Source: Kryptolebias marmoratus
Taxonomy: Eukaryota; Chordata; Actinopteri; Cyprinodontiformes; Rivulidae
DNA length: 64,000 nt
Direction of reading: 5' to 3'
Assembly: GCF_001649575.2 (NCBI RefSeq)
Contig: NC_051451.1
Coordinates: forward strand, 21,411,788-21,475,787
Below the pieces are notes generated by a model. That model searched no databases, was not told the DNA's origin, and was given only the letters and a program-made list of their open reading frames with translations. Both the position numbers and the translations under genes were made by a program. Each line of letters starts with the position of its first letter. The first letter of the stretch is position 1. Shown in pieces: positions 49,201-59,188 of this stretch.

Positions 49201-52200
49201 AGACCCAACTGCCACTCATTCAAAACAATATTAATGTGGATTTGAAAAGAGAATAACACAAATCCCAGCTGACTTGCAAAATTTTGAACCTGTATTAACA
49301 CAATGAGGTCAAAAGCTGCTAGCTACATGTAAACATGCTTTCAAAACCAAAACCCTGAAGGATCCCAACCCAAAGGAGAGTGCTCTGAGGAAATCTGAGG
49401 TGAGCGCTGGTGAACAGGATGTTCAGATCCCCGTTGCTGCTGACACTGTGGCGTAAGCACAGACCTGTCAGGGAAACAGTTGTGGCAGTTGTGATAGCAA
49501 CAAGGCAGAACTAACACAAGGCTGCGCTCAGAGGATGCAACTGTGGCTTCACAAAAGGAAGCTAAACAGCTGGTGTTTGAGATAACCAGGGGACAAAATA
49601 AATGTTACAACTGATAGAAAGCACTACTAATAACTGAGAGCTCTGATCTGCATCCTTGGAGAATTAGGCAAAGTCATGTTTGGGCAGTTTGTTTTTGACA
49701 TCGGTGCTTTGTGTGCTGCAGTAAAACAGCCTGTTTTACAGCTTGGAGCACACACTCTTGCACGTATGGAACACGTGGGGCTCCATGTTGTTTCCTGGAC
49801 ATCTTCTTTTCGATCTGTCATCATCAACCTTGAGTCTAGCTCCAAGCCTCCAAGCAGCTTTCCCATCCCTCTCAGAAAAGGCAGAGCTTTAATAGGAAAT
49901 CATTTTCTTCCGGGGGCATTCAGCTCTCTTCCTCTGGCTGCGCGGTCCATGCCAGCTTGTTTTCGCCATCCCTTCGGCCCACAACAGATGTGACATCACC
50001 ACAGCCCGGCGCCACTCTGCACCCCCCTCCCCCCACCAATTCTCTGATTCCCCAGCATCTCTCTGTCTCCCACGCATTCCTTCTTTCTCTTTGCCTTTGC
50101 ACACACAGCCATTTTGATCTCACAACAGGACCTATGAGCGAAGGATGTGAAAGGAAAGAGGCAAGGTGAAAAATTAAAAGATAAAGAGGTGCACGCTTTC
50201 CGTGCTGCAAGATAAAACTGAGGCAGTGGCGTTGTTGTGTAACGCTAATACATAAAAAAAAAAAAAAAGCCTCTGCTGTTTGGCTGCCATCTTGCTTTAA
50301 GTCACTTTTCTCCAATCAGGAACGATGTGACTTTCTGCATGAGGTAATGCCTCTGTTCCTCCAAAAGGCAACGAGGGATGAAGGAGCAAAGGAGAGTGAA
50401 AGAAAACGAGGGGGGGGGAGAAAGTGGGATTAGAGAAGGGTTAGAGTGAAGGAGAAAGTGGTGAGCAAAGGGGAGCACATGCTTCAGCTCACAGGCAATC
50501 TATTTTTACCATTTAGCCAGAACAAAAGGATGTGATTGGCTCCGTTCTGTTAGGACAAATCTCCTTCATGTGTGGAACAAAGCCCTAAAAAAGGCTGATT
50601 CACAGCAAAATTCTCAAAGAAAAAAAAAAAAAAACCAACATAGAATGTCACAGGGCTACCCAAAAACAAGACAGACAGGAGAAAGCTGTTGTTTAGCTGC
50701 TGTATGCAAAAATGTTTGGTTACATCACATCAAATCGTACCTCAGTAACCAAAGATTATGTTTGTTTAATACAGACTCACTCAGAAACAATTAAAACAAG
50801 CCACCATTACGTAGGAACAAAAGATCTGCAGCTTTAATGATTTACAGCACAAGTAGAAAAAGAGAAACTGACACCAGTGTCGACCGTGCTTATCTGTGAG
50901 ATCTACCAGTCTAAACTTGTCTGAGCAGGCTCCACATGAAAGTGCATGTATATGTGTGTGTGTGTGTGTGTATGTAGGCACATGCTCGGCGTTTGCATGC
51001 AGGTCTGTGTAAGCCTGTGAGTCTTTGAATGTTGCACAGCATGCACATGTCAGATCTTTCTGTTGGACTTTGTTCTCTATATATACATCCTCTGAAAACA
51101 TGTGGATGTCATTAAAAGTTTCTGCTGCACGGTAAAGTCTGTCTGCAGAAGGAGGAGGCTGAGATACTGGAAAACTACAGAAGGGAGGATAAAATGGAGG
51201 AGGGAAAGATATGGGAAGGGAACATCAAGCGTAATAATGTTCCATCTGATAGCCAATTGCCAATGAATCAGAGCAGGCCCGTTCAAATTATACTGACACC
51301 CTAATTCAATCTGCCCTTTCAGAAATTCCCCAAAGCAGATGCTACGATTCAATTTCTGTCTGATACTCACTCCCCTGTGCTTCACAGAGCCTGTCCCCTG
51401 GCTCTGTGAGGCTTTTACCGTGAACAACCATCTCTGGAGCCTGCTTGCTCTCAGTAGGATACTGTTAAACACAGATCGGTCCAAAGGTGAAATGAAAAAT
51501 AAATAAATAATAAAATCATCAAAACCTACACTGGAAATGAGCAGATTATAAAGATTAGCCTAATAAAAACATGCCAAAACATTTTAGCTTGCCAAAGGCA
51601 GACATGTGCAGACAGACACAAACTGTTAAATATGTTCTTTTTGTTGTTGTAATACAGGAGCTGGAGTGCCAATACTGCACACCAGTAAGATTCATTACAC
51701 TGTTTACAACCTAGCTAACTTTTATTCAACGCTTTAGTAACCGAATATGATTTTATGATGAATCGGTACTCGCAGTTACATGAGTAGTTTAACTCCAAGC
51801 AAATGCAACCTTTTGTTCACAAGCTGCCTGACTAATTGTTAAAACTCAAGGAAGAGCAGCTTTAATCTCGCTTTTCTGCATGCTAATTAAAAATGTTTCA
51901 TTCAGCTGTGACCCGCAGGAATATGACGATAAACAATTTATGTGCACTGTTTTTTTTTCCCCCTCAACTCCTTCGTGTAAGACTTCCAAATAAACAAGAA
52001 GTGGATCTGTTGAAGCCGAGAAAAAGAGTAAAAAACAGGCAGCAAATGAAGTACTTGTCGATATCTCTGTGTCTCTGGATGTGGTAAAACTCAGAGAGGC
52101 ATTGATCTGCTGCACAGCAAGCCAGCGTGACTGAGAGGCTCTGCTGAACAACTCAGTCCTACAGCCTCAGTCTTGTTTTAGGACATTGTGTGGAGGCTGT

Positions 52201-52215
52201 GGCATGACTTCATCA

Positions 52216-52248
<33 letters not shown>

Positions 52249-52387
52249 AATAAAACTCACACAGCTCTGAGCTGGCTCTAGAGTGCTTTTGCAGCGTTTT
52301 TACATTAGTCATGTTTCTGACAGAGACAGAAAAGGAAAAAAAAGAGAGAAAGCACTCACCAGGACAAGCACAACCTCCAACAGACAT
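37294..52387 (-). CDS. ldb1: LIM domain-binding protein 1 (LDB1/CLIM2/NLI), 11 coding exons
   Basis: LDB1 is a nuclear, self-associating adaptor that bridges LIM-homeodomain and LMO proteins and supports enhancer-promoter looping. Coding exons in gene order: 52387-52360, 42361-42259, 41767-41723, 40541-40466, 39697-39595, 39480-39308, 39205-39083, 38988-38911, 38821-38698, 38525-38377, 37518-37294. They join to 408 codons plus stop (human long isoform about 411). The N-terminus MSVGGCACPGCSSKTFKLYS matches the long isoform. The dimerisation domain spans roughly 55-250 (WWDAFTTEFFEDDAMLTITF; GRTLIPRYFRSIFEGG). The nuclear signal KRRKRK lies at 294-299, and the LIM-interaction domain at about 335-372 (VGEPTLMGGEFGDEDERLIT). 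Intron 1 is about 10 kb. An internal Met at MLDRDVG matches the known short isoform start. Two residues (Ala-Gln) expected between AMH and DPQ are absent. Fish may carry ldb1a and ldb1b; which one this is cannot be told. Confidence 0.96.
37823..37845 (+). repeat. G-run tract in last ldb1 intron
   Basis: Runs of 4, 6 and 11 G separated by one or two bases; could fold as a G-quadruplex on the non-template side (C-rich in the ldb1 RNA). Confidence 0.7.
44400..44965 (-). promoter_or_regulatory. ldb1: GC-rich probable internal promoter and leader exon of ldb1
   Basis: A CpG- and GC-rich island inside the AT-rich first intron has Sp1-type boxes (gaggccccgcctcc, about 44800) and a donor-like CAG|GTAATT on the gene strand at about 44461. 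Transcripts starting here would splice to the exon at 42361 and begin translation at MLDRDVG, the start of the known 375-residue mammalian isoform. No transcript evidence is available from sequence. Confidence 0.5.
45062..45250. mobile_element. Diverged hAT-type MITE, related to 10.0 kb copy
   Basis: Shares 'gtcaaac', 'ggaagttttagttttt', 'ctggttcaaatggtttaatc' and 'cacatccacaagtcattcat' with the element at 10010-10223 in the same order. Terminal repeats are eroded and the left end has become a G run. Confidence 0.65.
45290..46085 (-). repeat. Interspersed repeat 'family A', inverted multi-module copy
   Basis: Reading on the minus strand gives the family order: the head near 46.07 kb, 'gtggtggccatcttgaattg' and repeated 'atattttgctaacag' modules. 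About three modules, in ldb1 intron 1. Confidence 0.6.
46086..48500. other. ldb1: ldb1 intron 1, no gene seen
   Basis: No exon-like open frames. A less AT-rich patch at about 47.22-47.50 kb with TCF/LEF-like 'gatcaaagg' and other short motifs could be an intronic enhancer; unproven. Confidence 0.4.
48510..48870 (-). repeat. Interspersed repeat 'family A', degraded inverted copy
   Basis: Carries 'gatggccaccacagctaatc' and a 'ctgttagtcgattatcttat' module remnant, matching the 45.3-kb copy. Confidence 0.45.
48871..52200. other. ldb1: ldb1 intron 1, no gene seen
   Basis: Non-coding. Contains a (TG)n tract near 50.95 kb and a purine-rich patch at 50.37-50.48 kb; the longer frames around 50 kb have low-complexity composition and no domain. 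Confidence 0.45.
52216..52254. repeat. (CA)n microsatellite
   Basis: About 38 bp, roughly 105 bp inside ldb1 intron 1 from its donor. Confidence 0.95.
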
Positions 52388-52480
52388 CTTCTCACATGTT
52401 GGGCTCTTCTCTGAACGAAACAGCTGCACTCAGTCCACACGTTGCTCGCATGGGCTAACTCTGAAGAAAACAACACACAG
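52388..52480 (-). promoter_or_regulatory. ldb1: ldb1 5' leader with start-stop upstream ORF
   Basis: On the gene strand ATGTGA (52397-52392), a minimal start-stop frame, ends four bases before the ldb1 ATG (52387). Such elements can stall ribosomes or reduce initiation at the main start. Confidence 0.45.
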
Positions 52481-52888
52481 AGAGAGAGAGAGAGAGGGGT
52501 GGGGAGATGAGAGGGAGTGGTGAAAAGCAGGCCATGTACAACACAACTACACTCCTCTCTCTGTCAGAGGCAGGAAGTTGGCAGCGGCGCTGTAGCTGCA
52601 TCATTAATAGACATATTGCAACACGAGTGGGAGGGAAAAAATGAGCGAGGAGCGAAATAGGAAGAAAGAGCCTCGGCAGAGTGTGAGAGAGGAGAAAGGA
52701 AACACGGATCAGAGTGTGTGAAATGGAGAATGCAGGAGGGAGGCAATTAGAGCAAAAGAGAGGAAAAAGAGAAAATGCAAAAGGTGTGTGTGTGTGGCAG
52801 TGATGCATCGTCTATTTTTGCCCTGTGCTGCTGTGGGAGATAAACAGACTCAGTAGGAACCCAGAGGCAGAGGGTAATTACTGCCAAA

Positions 52889-52891
<3 letters not shown>

Positions 52892-52933
<42 letters not shown>
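52892..52933. repeat. (CA)n microsatellite
   Basis: About 42 bp uninterrupted, followed by a pyrimidine-rich (TTTC/TCTC) tract at 52971-53032. Confidence 0.95.
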
Positions 52934-52935
<2 letters not shown>

Positions 52936-53624
52936 ACACACACCATGCCTCATGTATGACAGAGTCCCGTCTCTCTTTCTGTCTCTTTCTCTCTCTGTCT
53001 TTCTTTCTTTTCTTTTCTTTTTTTTTCTCTTTCTGCTTCACAGAGAAGACTGGTGTTAATCACTACAGACAGTATCTATTAAAAATGCAAAGCCCTCCTG
53101 GAGCGCAGGGACACCAGAGGCCCATGGGAGGCAGGAAGCGTGCGTGCTACAGCGTGTGCACGTGCTCACAACCAACACGATCAGCAGGTGAACGGTCCAA
53201 GTCAGCTTCGTATGTCACTCCAGCTCCTTTTGTTCCTCGAGTCTCTTTTTAAAACGTCTTTGTCAACAAAATGCCCTCACTCTGCCGTTCGCCCTCTCTT
53301 CTGCTTTTTTGCAGCTCTGCATGGTTGTGATTCATTTCCTTCCCTGCACTTTTCTGGTTTTGGTTCCTGTTCATCCTGCAACTTTTTTTGACTCAAGCAA
53401 GCCTGTGTTCCAAGCAAATGATCTTATGATCTCACACTTCACCACACAAACACGAGCAGAGAACTGACTCTCAGAAGTTGGGAGCTTTTGTTGTTGTGAT
53501 CTTAAACAGCAGAAAATGTCATTTTCATCTTCTAATGGAACTCAAAAACTGTGGAAAGAGAAAATATTTGAAGAAAGTCCAATTTAAGTCTTACCTTGAC
53601 AGTTTAATAAATTTAGGAACAAAG

Positions 53625-53628
<4 letters not shown>

Positions 53629-53696
<68 letters not shown>
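53629..53696. repeat. (AT)n microsatellite
   Basis: Perfect 68-bp AT run, self-complementary and likely length-variable. Confidence 0.95.
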
Positions 53697-53699
<3 letters not shown>

Positions 53700-54061
53700 T
53701 TGCTGTTTAAAAGCCTAGAAAGAAGCATGCAATATAATTTTATTAGAAAATAAGCTTACATATTGAGTCAGGTTTTGGACTTTTAGCACAAAACATTAAT
53801 CCACCCCCAACATCAAAACCTCCTGCTTGATCTCAGTTTTTCACCCACATCTCACTGCCGAAAAAGATCTTTTTGATAATTGGAAGTGACTTCTTAACCC
53901 TAACCCATCACAGTACTGACTTTTCTGTACCTAGTTTTTATGGATCAGACTCAGATTGTGTGCAAACAACTTTTTTTTCCCCCCATTCCTCTGTCCATCT
54001 CTGATCTCATTGTGATGATGCACCGGTCACAATAGCCTACAACTGCGCACATTCATCAGTC

Positions 54062-54366
54062 ACTAGTTGACTAGTAGGCATAATTTGTATTTACTAATTA
54101 ACATGCATAGGTTTTTGATACATAATAGTTAATTTGCACAACATAGCTGTTGACTACTTTGGTTTAGTAGTCCATTAGTGTGCTACAACGTCAACTAGTT
54201 AGGACTTTTACGCTTCATGTGCAGAAAAAAGGCTGCCTAGTCTGACTTTAGCTCCAACTAGTTGGGCAAAACAGGCACTGGTTGGCAAAAATGTGTAACT
54301 AGTAAGAGTGTTTGTTCAACTAGTTCACCAAAATGTCGAACTAGTGCAACCGAATGTGCAACTAGT
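54062..54366. repeat. Degenerate 21-bp satellite carrying ACTAGT
   Basis: ACTAGT occurs eight times (54062, 54070, 54194, 54257, 54298, 54319, 54340, 54361). The last four are exactly 21 bases apart, and 54194 to 54257 is 63, three units. Unit text between the sites has drifted. Confidence 0.75.
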
Positions 54367-56450
54367 GCTTGATATCAAAGGTATTGAATAAATGCACAAA
54401 TGGCTTGCCATAATCATAAGCATGAATGCCAGGACCGATGGTTTAGCAGAATGATGCATTGTGCCGATGATCAATGTTACTTTTCGGTGGTTTAAAGTCC
54501 TGACTGACTGTTGAATATTATAAATGCGAGGGCAAGAAAACTGATCCAAGCAGGCAGAGACTTCTTAACATGCACAGCTAAAACAGTTTCTCCAGAAATG
54601 ACAAGAAAAAAGAAAAGCTTGAACATAAAGACTCTGATCCTCAGACTGTGCTGCAGACGGCACCGAACATGTTGTAAACAAAGGAGTCAGAGATGCTCTG
54701 CTGGAAAAGCTTTGCAATAACAACTGTTTAAATGACCCCAAGCATCATTTTACTGCATTATGCTCCAAAGAGTAAATGTTGTCAGAACATTTATGATAGA
54801 AATATCGTATTAGCAACTGACTAACAGTGATTGATATGTTTGATGTATAATAGGTTCTGATGTCATGCCAAATCAGAAAAGTGGTTGAAACTGCTTAAAT
54901 GGCTGATTTACTGTTGCTATAAACAAATTTGGATCTGCGGAGAGTGAAAAGTTATGAATTAATGATGTTTATAAAATATTTCTGTCAGGTTTAAAATTGA
55001 ATTGAAGTATCTGCAAGACTCAGTGGTTTCAGTTATGTGGTGGATTTTGGGTTTAAAAGAGTTAGATTTTTTTTTTTTTTTTTTTGATGATGAGCTTGAA
55101 GGAAAGTATTGTAGCTCGAAAAGCCCTGGTTCATCAGCTGCATGGATCTGCTGCAACAACAAAGCCCCCCAGTTGAGTTAAAGCTCAGTTTAACAAACTT
55201 CACATCCCTGTTTTCTGTCACTCACATCTAATATACTAAAAGACAAAGAAGTGTCTCTTCTAAAATCAGAGCTGACAAGCACATTCCCCACACACCAGCG
55301 TACAGGCAGAGGCATCACAGTTAAATGTCATACACAGTGTCAGACACCGCTGTCAGGACCAAGACACAATGAACAACCCTGCGGGCCTCCTCTTCTTCTC
55401 CTCTCGTTTCATTTCCCCTTCATAGACAGATATCTTTTTGTTCTTTTAGTCTGCAAGCCCTTTCATCCCTCTCTGATGTTTTGTTTTGCTGTGCACCTTG
55501 CAAGGCGCAGTGTGTGGGCTCAACATTTACAGATACTGTAAAATGGAGACCTCTGAACAAAAGAAGACAGGAAGAACAGAGGGAGATTCGTCCTCCAGTG
55601 CTGTTAGAGAGAAAAGGGGAAGATTAAATGTGAGAGAAGAAGCAGTCAAGGTGTGTGTGTTTAGGAAACAGCTTCTGTTCACAGGGATGTTAAGGTTGAG
55701 CACTTCTCTACGTTCTCTCTAACATTTTTTCTTCTCACTCCGCATTCTTTTTTTTTCCTTTTTGAAGGTGCAGAGATTACCGCTCTGTCAACACAACAGC
55801 ACATTGCTCAAAAAGCTCTCAGAGAGAATGAACTCCCCCCCTTCTGTTCGCCTCCCTCTCTCTGCTGTGGGAACACGTAACAGCAGCAGCTCAATAACAA
55901 TATGTGACAGACAGCAACGTGCTCGCACACAGACACTCTGACTGCTTGGCTCACTGAGGCACGCATCTCCTCGAAGCGTGTTGTCCTTACACAACAAGCA
56001 GCTGCGTGTAAACAACCTCGTTTCTTCGCATTTCTCGACAAAATGTGGTATTCTTCGTGCCTCAGATGAGTTTACGCCATCAGCAGTTACCTCTCAGTCT
56101 TTTGTTTTGTTGATGCTCTCGCAGACGTTCTCAAACATCCTTCATGCCAGTGATTACCTTTGTCTTCTTGTGTCGTCTCTCCCCACGCACGCTGGGGAAA
56201 AGTCCTCTCCGGTCAGCCACGGAGAGGAAACCAAGCTGGTCCTGTTGAGAGACGAGTGTCCTCTCTGATGAGCAGATGCAGATAGGAGACACAAATGGAT
56301 GGGGGGGGGGAATCAAGCAGTGTGCAAATTGGATGATGACAAGGAAGGAAGGAGGGAAGGACAGAGGAGGAGGCGGATGGGAAAGTGTTGGGGGGGTGGC
56401 TCTCAGCTGCACTGGTATGAATATGACGCAGAGGCAGCAGCCAGAGCCAC

Positions 56451-56475
56451 TTCTCCTCTCCTCTCCTCTCCTCTC
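56451..56475. repeat. (CTCTC)n short tandem repeat
   Basis: Five tandem 5-mers in the GC-rich part of the ldb1-pprc1 intergenic region. Confidence 0.85.
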
Positions 56476-56949
56476 ATCCCTCCATACCCACGGAGAAAGA
56501 CGATTGAAAGAGGGGAGAGAAAAGGCATTGTAGTCATGGCAACGGCAGATCAGCGGTAGGTAGCAGTTTGGGAGAGTGCAGGGGCACAGCGGTGCTCCTC
56601 TATTTCTCTGTTTCACTCACACAAAGATAAGCCTTTAAGTCTCACAGCACCTACATGTACAGTACACACAGTGTGTAATGTGCTGAGGCTGAAGAGGAAA
56701 GCTGCAGTGTGTCCATCAGAACCGGGCTGTTCAAGCCTGACATGACTGAAGAAACTTGGAGAGGCGTCTGGAAGGAAGCACAAGTTTATTACGCCATCGA
56801 GGAGCTGCATCACATCATGTAGAGCAAAGCTTTAGTGTTAAATACTGGTTTCAAATGTAGAGATCACTTTCATAACATGAACGCGAGACAGAGATCACAT
56901 GAAAAGCAGCAAAAATTAAAACTTTATGGAAACATTCTTGTGCTTCCCA

Positions 56950-57115
56950 GGTGATTAAAACTCCAAAGGGTGATCAGTTGCCTGCTTTCTGAGAGTGTCA
57001 TTCAAATTTGTCCATTGGTTTGTGACATATCTGGCTAAAGGTTCAGACAAATGAACACACACACACATAGGCAAATGCATTATCACTCTGTTTTCACCTT
57101 CTGTGGCAGGCAACA
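56950..57115 (+). repeat. Interspersed repeat 'family A', 3' fragment
   Basis: Diverged tail: 'gtttgtgacatatctggcta' followed by a short CA stretch and 'ttctgtggcaggcaac'. Confidence 0.4.
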
Positions 57116-59029
57116 AATATAAACATCACAGTTTTAGTAACAGAAGATGAAATATGAGAATGTAGCATGAAAGGATACAATTGATTTGCAATTACAAATG
57201 TCCATGTATCTCACTCACCCTCACTGATCAGGAGCAGGCTGAAGTTGGGTGTTGCCTTCAGGAACATGTGGACAGGAACAACCAGAGGATGAACTACACA
57301 TCGTTTCTTTCCTAGCAACAAACTAAATCTGTCTTTTAGTTTTATTTGTATGGTTCAATAGAAAATCTCTGGAACACAAACACCAAACTGTGACCCGACA
57401 TGTCTCCTGTTTCTGCATTGCTCTTTTTGAAGATGCTCTCTTGAAGTTCACAACACTTGCATTAGCCCGGACTGAACTGCAAACCATCTCTATTCATTAC
57501 ACACAAGAGACCACAAAGCCTGTAGGTGTGTGCTTATGCTGTGCTGCTTGGCTAACCACTAATCCATTTGTTACCTGATGGACACAGGGAATTATGGCTT
57601 TTCTAAGTCAAGCAGTATGAGCTGTAATAAGAAGTTCATCACCTCGCTTTTCAATTTGAACCACTTTATTCGCTTCTTCCTGATCTCACCTGCTTTTTTG
57701 TTGTATTGCGCCTTCCCTACATGTATTGCTTCACTAAACAAACAAACACAAAAATGCCCTGTGTTTACAGCACAGCTCTATACGGGAAAAGATTTGTCTT
57801 CTCATCTCAATGTTGGGTTTGTCATCAGTCATGTTCTTACAGTCAAAATGTTTGCTGCAAATTTATTTTTGTATTGGACTTATTCTAAAGAGTTAAAATA
57901 ATGGATTAAAATTAGAAAATACACTACATGTTGTAGGTTTTAGTATTAGTGTGTGTTTAATTTTCTATGTCAAAAATACATCAAAGTAGAATATTTAGGT
58001 CTTTATTTTCCCCAAAGTTTTAGATAGATCATTAAAGAAAATCTGTGAAACTTTGAATGAACAACTAAAATTGTACAGTACCTGTTTAAAGAAGGGAATC
58101 AGCCATCAAACTGTCTCACTACTGGTAATGTGTTGGCATTATTCAGCTAGACGATACCATGAAAGACCAAAAAATAAAAGCCCTAATTGTTTAAAGGTGT
58201 CTTTATATGTTTCAATTTTGGTTTATCTCTGTAGGTACACTAAGGCATGAGTGTTTAACAAAAATAAATAATGAAGTGGTTTTTTTTTCCATTGGCTTCT
58301 TTTTGCTCTTAAACATTCAATTTTATCTTGATTTATTAATATTCAATGGTATTCTGCCATTGGAAGTTACTATTGTGGCTATGATCACTGTTAAACATTT
58401 ATGAATCTGATGTAAGAGAGGTGCAGTCTAGAGAAACATGTCTTGTATGCATTATTGACCATTATTGACCTTTTGTTTAACAATAGATATAAAAATGTCA
58501 GCTTCTACCAAGATTGTCACGCTATTTTCAAGTTTTAGTACGTATGTAAAGATAAAAGGATAATTTTTTAAAAAGCACAAGGATTTTAAAAGCACAAAGG
58601 TCATTGCAATCAAGAGTACAAAATAAAACTAATAATTATTAATGCAGCACAAAAATTAGGAAATTTAATTCTGAAACACAGAGACGATATTAGGACACAC
58701 TGCTGCTGAGAATTCAGATGTTTGATTTCTGCTAAATTAGACAAAACATTTAGATGTAGAAGTGAATGTGAAATAAGATTTAACAAAATAGTTAAATAGC
58801 TGCTGTTGTGCTGGACTATTTATCATATATTTACCATCAACATTAATAGACATAATAAAGTTATAATATATCTCAATGATAATTACATGATATGTTAAAA
58901 TATCAAAAAATAACTTTGGATTTTTATAATATAGACACATTGTTTATAAAATGTGAAAAAAACGTAATAATTTAACAATTAAGTTAATAATTTACCTAGA
59001 GAAAAGAAAAAACTACAAAGAACTACAAA

Positions 59030-59188
59030 GATACGTGCTTACGCAGCCCCTGACGCTCGGCGTTATTTTGCGTCATTTTGCCGGGAATGTTGGACCACGT
59101 GTCCGCTACCGGCTCGCCCGGCTGTTCCTCCTCTGATTCACTACTTTATGACTCCAAAACGAGTCCGGCCAGGGAGTGGGCTCGTAAG
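59030..59188 (+). promoter_or_regulatory. pprc1: pprc1 promoter and 5' leader
   Basis: A CpG-rich island in AT-rich surroundings with CRE-like (tgacgctc, tgcgtcat) and E-box CACGTG (59096-59101) sites. An in-frame upstream ATG at 59087 would extend the protein by 34 residues; the ATG at 59189 has the better initiation context (AAGATGGCG) and begins MAA, as the mammalian protein does. Confidence 0.5.

Larger units (their letters stand above)
53033..58990. other. Divergent ldb1-pprc1 intergenic region
   Basis: No gene was recognised. It holds the repeats listed separately. A GC-rich stretch at about 55.8-56.6 kb has a donor-like AAAG|GTAATC on the minus strand near 56157; this is a candidate untranslated first exon or promoter of ldb1, not supported by anything else. 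Confidence 0.4.

Noticed and set aside
49920..50315. 131-codon minus-strand frame in ldb1 intron 1
   Set aside because: Low-complexity and poly-F run from a T tract; no homology recognised.
56131..56616. 161-codon minus-strand frame upstream of ldb1
   Set aside because: Driven by pyrimidine/purine-rich DNA (Pro/Ser/Leu low complexity); at most untranslated leader or promoter DNA.
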